A DNA stretch of 64,000 nucleotides from Bombyx mori (lineage: Eukaryota > Arthropoda > Insecta > Lepidoptera > Bombycidae): positions 4,422,001 through 4,486,000 of the forward strand of contig NC_085133.1 of the NCBI RefSeq assembly GCF_030269925.1. The letters are read 5' to 3'. Below are positions 42,878 to 54,900 of the stretch, piece after piece; within the stretch, counting starts at the first letter, position 1, and every line of letters begins with the position of its first letter. Made by a program: the position numbers and the translations under genes. The notes beneath the pieces were generated by a model. That model was given only the letters and a program-made list of their open reading frames with translations. It had not been told where the DNA came from and did not search any database.

Positions 42878-43703
42878 ATTTTTTTGGGAAATTCATGCGG
42901 ATATTGAGTTTTGTAATTAGAACAGATCAAAGGAACGTCTTCAAATTGCACCGGCAATCCATTAATTTTTCTGACATTCCTTTTTTGAAATATAAGATAC
43001 TTTTAAAGCAATTTAACATGACGCGGCATTTTCGAAACTCCACCGATTCCTGTTTTGACGGAAACTCGCCGGAAGATAACCAGCCATGCCCCAACCTAGT
43101 TTACGTATACACTCAAAACTAAGGCGATATATTTGAAGTGTAGACAATTCATTTTTCAAGCGGACCACAGCGGTCGGAGTTGGAAAGTTGCGATGAAGTT
43201 TTCGCCACGGTTAAGACATTCGCAGCAGTTCGACCGTCCCGAGAATCTTCGACTTTAAATTTCATAATACGACCGCGAACGTCACGCGTTCTACCCGCAA
43301 ATGGAGGTTAGATGTCAGATGTTACCAATTGCGCGAAGCTGTCTAGTCAGGCCGACGTATGATATAAAAAATATAACATATAAAAAAAAATAGGCCAACG
43401 TATGATCGCATATTAGTTGTTTAGCTTTTGTTTGCAGCTGGTTTCAGGACACCTTTTTTTTTTTCGGGCAGAAGACCGAGCCTCACTGTCTGCAGATGTT
43501 CAGAACAGACCGCGGGTCCAAGGATGTTTAAGGGCAACTGGTTTCAGGATACTTGGATGCGAAAGCGAAACATTTCTGTCCGTAATTACAATGGGAAACA
43601 ATAAGGCTTTCATAGCGGGCTTTTGTTGGAAATATAATTAAACATAAAACGGTAAATTTAATTACGTTTTGATTGTTTCTGGAAGCAAATGTATATCAAC
43701 ATT
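42878..43703. other. Unassigned sequence
   Basis: Around 43453-43525 a T-run plus GACCGCGGGTCCAAGGA echoes 3860-3990. No gene supported. Confidence 0.45.
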
Positions 43704-43837
43704 GAGAGAGAGAGAGAGAGAGAGAATACACTTTATTGCACACCAACACAATTTACATTTAAAAAAAAAAACAGTCAAAAAGCACATATGTACAATAGGC
43801 GGTCTAATCGCTAAAAGCGATCTCTTCCAGACAACCG
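43704..43837 (-). mobile_element. LINE 3' tail with (GA)n microsatellite
   Basis: (GA)n at 43704-43725, then AATACACTTTATTGCACACC, and further into the element GCGATCTCTTCCAGACAACC. It extends about 30 bp further into the element than the copy at 11243-11345. Confidence 0.65.
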
Positions 43838-44168
43838 TTTAATTTACAGAAATTCTGTAAAATATAAAAAATATAGCAGGTATGTTGCGGTGTACCATAT
43901 ACAATACATTATTATAGAAAATATATACATATAATAAACAGATATATACCGTTTACATAATAAAATTTTAGTTCCAAAGATATCGATTCGAATAAAAGCT
44001 ATCTCACCAAATCTCGTTAGAGCAGTGCAATGCAAATGATAATGTCGTTATTACCGGGACTGTTTGTTACGTTTGAGCTTGAACACAGCGTGCGCTATAT
44101 ATACATCCTGGCGAGTGTAATCCAATTCCCTGGGAATGTTTCTTACAACCGCACTGGAAACGGAAGCC
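43838..44168. other. Unassigned sequence
   Basis: CTATATATA at 44095-44103 precedes the G-rich segment below. No transcript can be supported. Confidence 0.4.
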
Positions 44169-44214
44169 GAGGGGAGGGGGCGGCTGCGGTGAGGCGCGGG
44201 GAGGCGCGGGGTGG
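44169..44214 (+). other. G-rich, CpG-rich segment with quadruplex-like G runs
   Basis: GAGGGGAGGGGGCGGCTGCG, then two GAGGCGCGGGG-type units. It has four runs of at least four G within 46 bases, in otherwise AT-rich DNA. It could fold into a G-quadruplex, though the central loop would be about 17 nt. Confidence 0.6.
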
Positions 44215-44337
44215 TGTACTCGTATGTTATATAATGTTGTTACGTTTAACACACTTTTTAATGATACAAAATCTTGTTCTTATGTGAGTTAATAGTGTAT
44301 GAATTTGAAAAAAAAAAGATAGTTTAATTTAATAAAT

Positions 44338-44509
44338 GAGTTTCGGTTTGAAGGGTGGGGCAGCCGTTGTAACTATACTGAGACCTTAGAAATCATATCT
44401 CAAGGTGGTTGGTAGCATTTTCGTTGTAGATGTCTATGGGCTCCGGTAACCACTTAAGACCAGGTGGGCTGTGGGCTCGTCCACCTAACTAAGCAATAAA
44501 TAAATAAAA
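44338..44509 (+). mobile_element. BMC1-like module, 5'-truncated
   Basis: GAGTTTCGGTTTGAAGGGTG to TAAGCAATAAATAAATAAAA. About 75 bp of the 5' end are missing. Confidence 0.82.
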
Positions 44510-45924
44510 TCTGGAATACAAAAGATTTAAATCAAGTAAGTACCACTTATGCCATTGTTCTGATTGGTAGTTTTATCAGAGAATGCGAATGAAGAGAAGA
44601 TTTTAAAATCTCTTGCGTAGGTACACATAATACCAATTATACGGAAACAGTCAGCGGGAATCCATTTCAAAACGCATTTGGCGTATGTAAATCGTCCTGC
44701 AAGCCGAGCAAATTCGTAGACTCCTCATTTTATTCATGATTTATTACGACCGCTTGAAACAAAACTGGGCGAATAAGAGTTAGCAGAGCCATCTAATTGA
44801 TAATATTTGTTTATATATGTTTTTATATGTATTTATTTATGTATATCTATATATTTATGTATATGTATTTATTTAAGTACTATGTATGTACTATCTATTA
44901 TGTATGTTATATATACACATATGTTTAAGTAATATCACCTTCACACTACACCTACCAAGCTTCATCTCTGCACTCCCCTAAGGTAGACTGTTAGAGAATG
45001 CCTATGGCATTAAGTCCGCCTTTATACTTTATAGTATAAGAAGTTATAAATAAATAAACAAAGAAACAAAACATGTAATAAGGAAAATAGTTTCTAACGA
45101 ATGAATGATTAATTTCATTAAGAAAATACAAGAAAGATACGATCCAATATATCTAAATACGATCGAATGTATACTAAGCCGATATTATAATTTGGTATAA
45201 TACATTCATGCAATGGAATCAAATCACTTCTGTTCCATATCGAAAATATATTACTTTAAAGAATTATTTGTCAGAAAAAATATATACATATGTATGTCCA
45301 TATACAATTTGCCTTTGGAGATCATTTAATCTCAATTATGTCTATATCATCATTATCTATGATGGTTTTAAAGGGTACTTTTTTGCAAGGTTTAAATAGA
45401 AGAATAATTTTAATTTAAAATTAAATTACTGATCATTTTCCTATTTAATTTACAAAATTCAATAAGATAAGTTGGTAATAAAAAAAAAATGAACAATTAA
45501 AAAGTTTACGAATAAATTTTCCTAAAGATTGCAACCAATTTATTTTAATAAGACGTGTTCGTCAAACACACAAGTTATGGCAGTGATCCCACATGCCACA
45601 TTTCAAATTGTAAAATCTTTTGAAGCAGCAACGGATGCACACTGACCATTCGTTGGGAAATCCTGTTTCTGCACAACTTTGTATTCGATCTAGAATATTC
45701 CGCAACTTCTAAGTAAAACCGTTTTGTAAATATTCCACAAGTCGTAACTTCGGCACCGGATTTTTGGTTGTGGAAATTTACAGTTGAACTTTAAATAAAA
45801 ACTTTTAACGGTAAAATTTTGTAAGAACAATTTTACTCACTGATCGTTTAAAAGCATACGTGCATGTGTCTGGTTTTAATGTATTAGGATTATCCACATT
45901 TTCGGATCTAAGTGCCATATTGAA
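44510..45924. other. Unassigned sequence with AT-rich simple tract
   Basis: 44808-44925 is a TATG/TATTTA-type low-complexity tract. The rest has no supported feature. Confidence 0.45.
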
Positions 45925-46142
45925 GCGCACGGGTAGGTACCACCGCCCCGCTTATTTCTGCCGTGAAGCAGTAATGCGTTTCGGTTTGAAGGGTGGGGCA
46001 GCCGTTGTGACTATACTGAGACCGTAGAACTTATATCTCAAGGTGTGTGGCGCATTTACGTTGTAGATGTCTATGGGCTCCAGTAACCACTTAACACCAG
46101 GTGGGCTGTGAGCTCGTCCACACATCTAAGCAATAAAAAAAA
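45925..46142 (+). mobile_element. BMC1-like module, slightly 5'-truncated
   Basis: Begins GCGCACGGGTAGGTACCACC (the first 30 bp are missing) and ends TAAGCAATAAAAAAAATG. It carries the GCCCCGCTTATTTCTGCC variant. Confidence 0.83.
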
Positions 46143-46580
46143 TGTCTCTAAGCATTCTTGAATTTCAAAATATTTCAATTCATAAAAGTCCTATGTTATT
46201 ACATTGTTTAAATAAGAATGAACAAAACAAAATCATAGTATTTTCTCTTCGGTTTTAACGAGTAGTAGACAAAATTAAAATTACTTATCCGATTGGCGTT
46301 ACCCGTGGCCACAAAACTATAAAGTACACGAAACCTCGGAAATGATGTAATGTCAATAAATAACGCAAGGTTTTACCGTAAAAGTGGTTTTAATTAGAAA
46401 ACAATACATCAAAGGTGAAAAGCTATTTGGTTTAAGCAACATTTTTGCAACTTTACAGGATAGATAAGAGATTTAAATTAAAAAAATTGGGATAAAATAT
46501 TATGACAAGAAAACTTCTGCTATTTGAATGGAATAAACTTAATTGAAGTTCAATTAAAAGCATCGACCTATTGGTACTAA
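46143..46580. other. Unassigned sequence
   Basis: No supported feature. Confidence 0.45.
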
Positions 46581-46889
46581 TCTATACATATAAATAAAAT
46601 TGGAGTGTCTGTTTGTAATATTGAAATAACCGCTTTTTAATAAATGCATATACATATACACAGTACATACATACACCAAAAATATATTTAAAAAAAATTC
46701 GTCTGTCTGTCGGTCTGACTGTCTGTTTGTTCCAGAACCTCTGGAACGGTTGGATTTTGACGGGACTTTCACTGATAGGTAGCTGATAATATAAGGAGTA
46801 GCATAGGCTACTTTTTTAGACTAATTTCGCCCTGCAGCGATAAATACGGTACGACAATAACCGCGAGTAACACCGCGGGGTTCAGCTAG
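46581..46889 (+). mobile_element. Helitron, family F (309 bp)
   Basis: A|TCTATACATATAAATAAAAT start (A 46580) and GGGGTTCAGCTAG|T end (CTAG 46886-46889). A hairpin CCGCG/CGCGG (46861-46865 with 46874-46878) lies 7 nt before CTAG, the classic Helitron termination structure. No Rep/helicase coding. Confidence 0.85.
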
Positions 46890-47111
46890 TAACAATAACA
46901 AATAAAAAAAGATAAATGTCGCGTATTAAGCGAAATGTCGTTAAACCAAATAAATAACCTTTCACCCCTCGATATGTTTATAAACTGTTTTCTTCTTCTT
47001 TTAAGAATGCTTAGTTTTCTTTTAAGTGAAACACGACACTCAAAAACTTATTTTATGGTCGAATGTATAGAATTTATCATTTTAGATTACTTTCATCACC
47101 AATTACATTAA

Positions 47112-47450
47112 CTATAAGTGCATAACTCTGTTTAGAGCATCATCATTATTATCCTGCCCTTCTCCCAGGCACCTGGGGTCAGCGCAACATGTTTTCTCCT
47201 TCCATACTCTTCTATCATATACCATTTCTTCGCTCACTCCCTTCTTACCCATATCGTCTTTCACGCAGTCCATCCATTTCTTCTCAGGTCTGCCTCTTCC
47301 TCTATATCCTTCCACATTCATAGTTAACATTCTCTTACCAACCTCATTTTCATTTCGTCTCATCACATGTCCATACCATCCCAAACGCGCACTTCTCAGC
47401 TTCTCTGTCACAGGTGCCACTTTCAGACTTCCTCTAGCATATTCGTTCCA
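47112..47450 (-). pseudogene. C-terminal remnant of an RTE-like LINE ORF
   Basis: Minus frame: KLRSARLGWYGHVMRRNE, then YRGRGRPEKKWMDCVKDDMG and TCCADPR. The 'GWYGHVMRR' and 'GRGRPEKKW' words mark the C-terminus of non-LTR retrotransposon RT proteins. The frame runs past the expected stop. The upstream part is split off by the nested module at 47451-47692 and continues at 47700-47790. Same family as 57365-57531 and 60519-60900. Confidence 0.8.
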
Positions 47451-47692
47451 TTTTTTTTATTGCTTAGATGGGTGAACGAGCTCACAGCACACCTGGTGTT
47501 AAGTGGTTACTAGAGCCCATAGACATTTACAACGCAAATGCGCCACCCACCTTGAGATATTAGTTCTAAGGTCTCAGTATAGTTACAACGGCTGCCCCAC
47601 CCTTCAAGCTGAAACGCATTACTACTTCACGGCAGAAATAGGCAGGATGGTGGTACCTACCCGTGCGGACTCACACGAGGTCCTACCACCAT
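47451..47692 (-). mobile_element. BMC1-like module nested in the RTE-like fragment
   Basis: TTTTTTTTATTGCTTAGATG to CCTACCACCATT. Flanking RTE sequence ATATTCGTTCC | ATTCTATCGATTCTCG is continuous in the uninterrupted copy at 60819-60840 (ATATTCATTCCGTATTCTATCC). This defines the insertion point to within a few bases. No duplication is evident. Confidence 0.85.
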
Positions 47693-47699
47693 TAAAAAA

Positions 47700-47790
47700 A
47701 ATTCTATCGATTCTCGTTACTCCACACATCCATCGCAACATTCGTATCTCTGCTACATACAATCGTCTTTCAACTCTGTTTAGAGCATAT
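47700..47790 (-). mobile_element. RTE-like fragment, continuation
   Basis: TTCTATCGATTCTCGTTACTC through CATCCATCGCAACATTCGTA corresponds to 60830-60895. It is the upstream (sense) part of the remnant at 47112-47450. Confidence 0.8.
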
Positions 47791-50700
47791 CATCAGAATT
47801 TTTAATACGAATCCATTTATTTTTTAATATAATATCGTGTTATGAAACCGTTTACTAAACACCTTATTGCGAACATAATGCCCACGTCCAGGCCATATCG
47901 AAATTATGACAAGCCGTAGTCCAGTTTAATGTCTAGTTCATGGTCTTTCGTTATGATTAGGTTAATATTAACGATGTTATTCCTGTGCCACTGTTAATAT
48001 AGAACTAGGCGGCATCACTCTTCAGTCGGTGTTTAGTGAAGATTATGTGCTTGATGTAATAGTCGTAAAATATAATATTTAACTTAACTAAAAGTTGAGA
48101 TGGTTTATTGATTTTATTGTATGGGTTTTTTTAATACATGTAGTCAGTTTTATTTCGTTTGGAACATTAATAGGAGTAACGAAAACAATGAGGCCATTCA
48201 TCCCAGAATTTTAACGCATTTTAAGGTAAATTAATCAAGTTTGAATCAGAATAAATAGTCCTTACTTAGTTCACAGTTGATTCCCGCAAAATGAAACATT
48301 CAAACTAAATCCTCTCGACGCAATTGATAAATTAGTTTCCATTTAAACTCCAAGGAACCGAACTCTGGACATCTCCAGAAACAAACAAGTTTCTAAATCA
48401 GCGTTACCATGCGCGTAACTTTACCGGATTAATCCGGTTTCGGCCCGGTTGTAATCCAGTTCGATGCGGTTCGGACCGGCCCGATCTGGTTATATCTGAT
48501 TTGAAATTATAAGCAAGCGCTCCCGTTTCGGACGTTCGCCTGTTTCTGGAATTTCGGCGGTAACTTCTACCTGATAAACTGAATAAAGTTGTTTGAGTGT
48601 CTATTCGATATGAAAGATAAATGCAGTGCTTTCTGCCTTGGTGTTTATTTATACCGTTTGAGGGTAAGATAATACTCTAAAGAATGTTTATTTATTTTAT
48701 GCGAAATTTAACAAATGTACAGATAATATTTATTTGTAAAGAATATCTAATGATTATAATTAGACCGGACAAATAGTTTTGACAGTATTCTAAATCATCG
48801 AGAGGTTAATAATCTTGGAACCATGATTCTATCACTTTTCTGGTTCTTGGAATAATTTTTTTGCAGGACTGAGAGATTTTATTGGAAGTCCAAAAATGTG
48901 TTATATCAAATACGTATATTGCATCGTCTAATTATCTGCGCACACAAACTAACCAAAATAAAATGCCTCACAAATTGGGTATTTAGGGCCTTGTACGCGC
49001 CAAACACGTATAATTTGACAACACTTTACGATACTCGCTACCAAAGGCTATTAAGTTTTGCACCATAATCTAAGCGAGTTTATGTCGGGATGAGGACGTT
49101 GCTAATTGGCGATGGCCTGTAATTTTATGAGCCGGTTGGCTTGTAATGTTATCTTGCGTGGAAGTGCGATGCTCTTGCGTGAAAGCACGAAAACCTGTTT
49201 TCATTTTGCGTATTATACGTATAATTTTCGAGAATGCGTAACAAAATTGTATGTGATTTTTTATTCACGAATGGTCTTTTGGAGATTGACGGTTTAATGT
49301 GTAATACTAATAATCTCATAATTCACCTTTTGGTATGCGATTACAATCTGTTATCAAACTTATTTGATTAATTGATATTGTTGGATTGAGCTTAGACAAA
49401 TAATTTCCAATATCACCATTAGCAGTTAGATTTAATTGAATAGAGTTAAGCCTGCCTTTATACAATCCTTCATACATTCCTGTGTACTTTTTAGAGACTT
49501 GGATATTTTGACCAGCATGACTAGTTTTGTTTGATAACGCCACGTAGTTCAGATAAAATACCTAACAAACCAAATAACGTGGCTTTTGTTAACCGAAGTA
49601 TAAACAGAACGCGGTCAATGAACTGCGTAACGATACCTGATTGACTAGATATGACTGCTTACATTTATTCGGGGTCTTAATTCTATTATACATATTCTGT
49701 GTTGGTCTATGGTAAGGAGCGAGTGGGATTTACTATGATTCAACTTTACATAGTATATTTAGATTGTCGCTACAATGTCAAAAATAATGAAAGCCAAGGT
49801 GTTGGTGAATCTTAACGTAACAAAGATTGAGTGAGAAAGTAACAAGATCTGTCAAAGTGCAATTTTGGTAAGTTTTATTAAAATTTCGATTACGCAATAA
49901 AATTTGACACTTCCACAGCTTCTACAGTCCACGGGCGATAATCTAATTCCGAGGGAGAGCGGGTTAATCCTGTTTGTGATGGAATGCGGGTGGACCCAGG
50001 ACCTTAACCATTGTCAATTGTCGTCCTTAAGAATTGATCTTATCCGATTGTGTTCAATGATACGATACCCTAATTTTCTTCTATAGATGTCATATTAAAA
50101 AATCATGCTTTGCTACTAGTTGAATCTTGTAAGGCGGCGGATCTAAGCTACTCGACAATAAGGCATATTTTTTGTGTTATGCCAGAATTTTACTTTTTTC
50201 ACCCCGGCTCCTCTAAGAAGTCAATCAGTCCCTTAAGTATGGCCGTCGAGCCACTATAATTATCCCAAAGAAATATAGTCATTTTGAGAGACAAGTCGAT
50301 CGTTTGGTACCAGTAAAACGGCCACGAGTCATTTAATTATTTAATTACCTCACAAGATCTTTCAGACTTGTGAATCTTGGGTACTAAGGCATTTATTTTT
50401 ATGTGAAACTTGCAAATTGAAGTCGACACGTCACGACCATAAGCAAGGAATCGCAACGTGACAAGAAGATTCAAGCACTAGCATTTACAACTCACCATCG
50501 AGATTTTTACATATTTTTTGATAACACTAATGTACCAAAAGTCATAATAGACAAAATAGATGATGATGAAACAGGAAAACCTTCACATACGATATCACAG
50601 CTGCCAAAATAATTTCATAAGACCAAAAGACAAACAAAAAAAACCTTGCGAAACCGCACGTAGTTGAGAATTTTCTGTTCAAAATCTTGAAAGTTGAAAC

Positions 50701-50937
50701 TAAAAACCGGGTAACCAACGATGCTCATTTCATATTCGACACCGGCTCGGTCGGGATCTCCGAGAAGCCACGTTTTTATTAAAAACAACCGTACTGTCGC
50801 TACATTGTAAACGATATTATCTTGCAGGGTTGCTGTTGGCAAAGTCTGTTCAACTAACCCTTCTATAACACGGTAGGTACGTTCCTACAAAGTCCTGTGT
50901 TGTGAAAAACCGTGTTATATGAGACTCTCTTTCTCTC
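47791..50937. other. Long unassigned stretch
   Basis: About 3.1 kb with no gene or named repeat that I recognise. A GC-richer patch at 48415-48545 contains a 16-bp palindrome (48423-48438) and several CCGGTT-like words. Confidence 0.5.
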
Positions 50938-51056
50938 TCTTTAATCGGTCCCTCATTGCTGAAGATCGTGACTACGTCCGATTCCGTCAACTAGCTGTCT
51001 CCGTCGATCCCGTTCTGTAGCTTGGTGGAGTGCGTCGCTGACAGGTACTATATTAT
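50938..51056 (-). pseudogene. C-terminal remnant of an RTE-like LINE ORF
   Basis: Minus frame reads VPVSDALHQATERDRRRQLV then IGRSHDLQQ stop (stop at 50952-50954). This parallels the residues at 63219-63380. A (GA)n tract follows the stop in sense. Only about 35 codons remain. Confidence 0.7.
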
Positions 51057-51759
51057 TAAAAAGAAGCGTAATTTCTCTGAATGAAACATCTCGACTAAGC
51101 CTGCATGTATTTTTTTACCTATTATACATAAAAAAAACAGTTATTCACATATATTGGGTGTTCGTAGTGCATAATGTAATTTTCTAAATAATTAAAGAAA
51201 AATCTCGTTATTGTTTTGTAGAAATACCGTGTTATAAGAGGATTTTGGGCATTTTTTCTTTTCGTGTTAGAGAGGAACCGTGTTATAGGATGGTTGTTTG
51301 TATCTCATTCTAAGTATAAATCGTCATGTGAATTTATTTTCTGTAAATCTTCAAATTTCATAGTACCAAAATTTATATGCCCGTTTCCGATTTATATCGC
51401 ACGCGTTCAGGTACCTGGACAATAAATTTGTTGTAGATCTTCACGCCTGTAGTCGATAGCGAAGTCCATATAGATTTATAGCGGGTTTCCGTATCCCTTT
51501 TGCAGGTGAGTAACTGAATGTACGTACTGCTTTTTGTACTGTATGGTTTTTTATTTATTAATTCCAACATATTTTTGTCTAAAAATACAATTAAGTTAAT
51601 GATGTTTAACACTAATCATACTAACACTTACTGGTACCTATTTCTACCACAGCGGGTAGATAACGTTAACGGTTGTAGATTAATTGGTAAGAAAAAGTCA
51701 TGAAGTCAAATATGCAAAAGCAATAAGATGATACGTGCTTATTTAATGTTAAAGTTCAA
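51057..51759. other. Unassigned sequence
   Basis: No supported feature. Confidence 0.45.
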
Positions 51760-51779
51760 AATGGGTCATTTGACCCATT
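51760..51779. promoter_or_regulatory. Perfect 9-bp inverted repeat (nuclear-receptor-like halves)
   Basis: AATGGGTCATTTGACCCATT: 9-bp arms with a 2-base centre. GGGTCA/TGACCC resemble nuclear-receptor half sites arranged as an inverted repeat with spacer 2. Function is not shown; a chance palindrome is possible. Confidence 0.4.
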
Positions 51780-51828
51780 ACGGTATGTTTAGTGTTTAAG
51801 ACACTTTATAGATATGAGGGTAATAAAA

Positions 51829-51976
51829 ATACCCTTGTAGGCAGACAAGCATGGCCTACTAGATAGTGAGTGTTTATTGTAGCTCGATGTCAGCAATGAC
51901 AGGGGCAGAGCTAAACCGCTGCTTTCCGCTGAGTACTTATTCTCCGCAAACTTCGTTTGCAGAAAGACATGTCACA
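51829..51976 (-). mobile_element. LINE 3' tail, family 'GTAGGCAGACGAGC', diverged
   Basis: CCCTTGTAGGCAGACAAGCA, GCAATGACAGGGGCAGAGCT and TTCGTTTGCAGAAAGACATG follow the family order with many changes. It has lost the T-rich terminus. Confidence 0.65.
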
Positions 51977-54900
51977 TCCCCAACAACATTTACCTTTTGC
52001 TTGATTAAGATAAGATTAAACATCAGTTTGGAAATTATTTTGCAACTGTGATTATAGTTTCATTGAATTAACTGACTGTCGAGCATCCCTATCTCGTATA
52101 GAGTTTCAAATCTAGTATATAGGGAAATTCAGTTAAATAAACTAAAATATTCCTTTCGCAAAACTGTTCGTTATACTAAACGTGTTATGTTCGCGGTACT
52201 TTCGTCTTTTACGAATAAAACTATTCTAGACGCCAGGCTTTAGACTTTGATATCTTCAAAGGGCAAACTGTCATAAATGATCTGCTGTATTTACAAAATA
52301 GAATGCTGGTATCGTAACAGAAGGAATGAAATTTGAATACCATAATGTTACATACAAAAACAAACGTGTTTCACATACTAACCAGTATTAAACAGTTGCT
52401 CATTCAAACATCACTAGAAACCCATTGGAAAAGACTTACTTCAGATTAAGATATTGATACATTCTTCGACTGGTATAATTATTTGATATTTATTTTTAGA
52501 TTATTAAAGTATAAAATTGTAGAGACCTTCTTTTTGTTTCATGGTTTAGAACCTGTTGTTACGCGCTAGGGCAGACTATAATATCACAATTTGGTTATTT
52601 TGCTTTGCTAAAAGCAATCCATTCGCTGTTTCTCTTCGAGTAGACCTGATTACTAATTCTTCATGTCGTTTTTTCAACACTTTTATAGTCGACACAACAT
52701 GTCTTCAAATTTCCAGGACATTTCTGATATATCCATTTTCTATGGATGGTATTTGATGACAGATGGCGTTACTGGTACGGGTATAACTGTATAATCATGT
52801 AAGTACAGCTTCTGAGAAAACGTATCGCCTTCGTAAAAATTTCCAACTACAAAGACAAGAACAGCGGAAAGATTCAACTCGCGAATTCGAGGTACGCCAT
52901 TCCCTTGGCGATCCTAAGGTATTCCCAGCGCAAGGGAAATATTAGACCCAGGGCACTGACGTGAATCTTTGGTAGGCCCGTTCCAGGAAAATCGATATGC
53001 ATGTGTTAAAAGATTTTTTCCCGGATTAAAGAAAGTTTTTGGGACCATTGCTTTTCTTGTCATGAATTATTTGCCTTTTCTTAAACGTCATTTCGAGCTT
53101 GTAATGATGATTTATTATTGAACGAGAGTCAAGTCAAAATAGACAAGCTTATATTTTCTATTTCATCACCTATAATCCAACATGATATACCAATGAACTT
53201 GTTCTTAATCGTTACACTCTTGGCAGAGTGGTCATAGCCGTTATGATTTATTAAAAGTTTTAAAACTTGGAGCCACTCCCCTCTTGCGGCTGCGCGTATT
53301 GCACTTGCATGCAGGCGGTAATCTGTTTGTAATTAGTGAACCTTACAGGGGATCTACCACACGGCCTGACATCCTGTAAGACCAGGTGCTCAATCAAAAG
53401 AGTGCTTGGGTTATCGTGATTTATTGCTGATTTCCATAGTCTTCAAATGCCGTCAGTAGCTTAGAGTGATCGCTGCTTTCCAACGGAAAATAAATATTTG
53501 AAACAAATCCCTTACCAATTCAGTCAATCTACATTAGGCCAGACTGAAATATGTCGTCGCCTAGGGGATAAGACCTCGGCGCATTCATATTGAGCGATGC
53601 AACTGTGGCGGTGAACGAACGCCACAGATACCAGTTCTAATGATATACGTACTTAAAAATTGATCACGAATGACTTTAACGTTGAAAGAATCATATACAT
53701 CGTGTAACAAAATCAAACCCGTGTTGAAAATCTGTATATGTAAGTTTTGTCTAGTGAACAGACAGATATTAAGTTTTAAAGCTGTTCACATGGAGCTATG
53801 AGGTTAACTGCCTATGTATTTGAAATAACCGTTGTCCCAACTTTCGCAAGCTAATCAGCATTCGTGACCGAGCTTCACGTTTATGATTTTCCAAAATGCT
53901 GTAAGCTGTGACGTGTTGGCTCAGGAATGCTATTAACAAACACTTTATATGGCTATCTTGGAAAATACATGTGCTTCAGTTTTAAAGACACAGCTGTTAT
54001 GCAATACAATACAGACCTCAGCTCCTGTCTTATGTGGCCGTAGTCATCACAGAAGACAAGATATTTGACAGATGCCTAACACTCGCTAACGACATTTTCA
54101 AGATAAGCCTGCATATATGCAAGTTCCGAACAACAACATTCGGACCGTCGGTCTACCGAACAACCCGCCCGGCGAAAGATCTTCCCTTTGTCGTATACCG
54201 CCACATCTTATGGTTGGTGGTAATACTAAACTTGCCGTCTATTAAATCTGGTAATCGTTAGGACCGGGCCAAGCGTGAGATCGTCCAATGACAGTTAATA
54301 AATAAATAAAAATTCTTTTATTACTTTCAGAATATACCCTGACCAATTCAACGTTGAAAAAAACAGTGCGATGTTGGGATAATAAATGATGGTTTTTTTG
54401 TTAATTACAATTATGTTATGTTTGAGTATGGTGGTGACCCTGCAAGTCAAGTAACAAATCCGGGTACTAGCTAACACAACCGCGGAAATACGAGAAATCA
54501 AGAATCCAAAGTGAACTCAGATTCCTATTTCTAATATCGAAAATAAGATTCACAGCTGGCAACATCGGTGCATTTTAAATTCGATATTTGACGAAAGGGT
54601 TGCATTGAATTCAATGTCTGTTGATTAAGTATTCTGTGTATAAATTGATATGTGCCTAATAATTTTCTAATATCTATTACAGTAGTTCGAGATGTGAAGA
54701 TTTTAGCTAAAGGACTGAGAAATTCAAGTTTTTTTCTTGTTTTTAATCATAAAAATAAAGACCATTATGATATACTTTTATTGAAATGCGTAATTATTTG
54801 TAATAGATTTTATGTTGAGACAATCGTCACAGCTGAGACATGACCTCATGTCTCAAGATGGGCGGTCATGTTGGTCTATGAGCCGTGGATAACAATACTA

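Noticed and set aside
47503..47805. 100-codon plus-strand frame
   Set aside because: It spans the antisense of a BMC1-like module and an RTE remnant.
54034..54261. 75-codon frame in a slightly less AT-rich patch
   Set aside because: No recognisable domain, no splice or promoter context, and no relative in the window.
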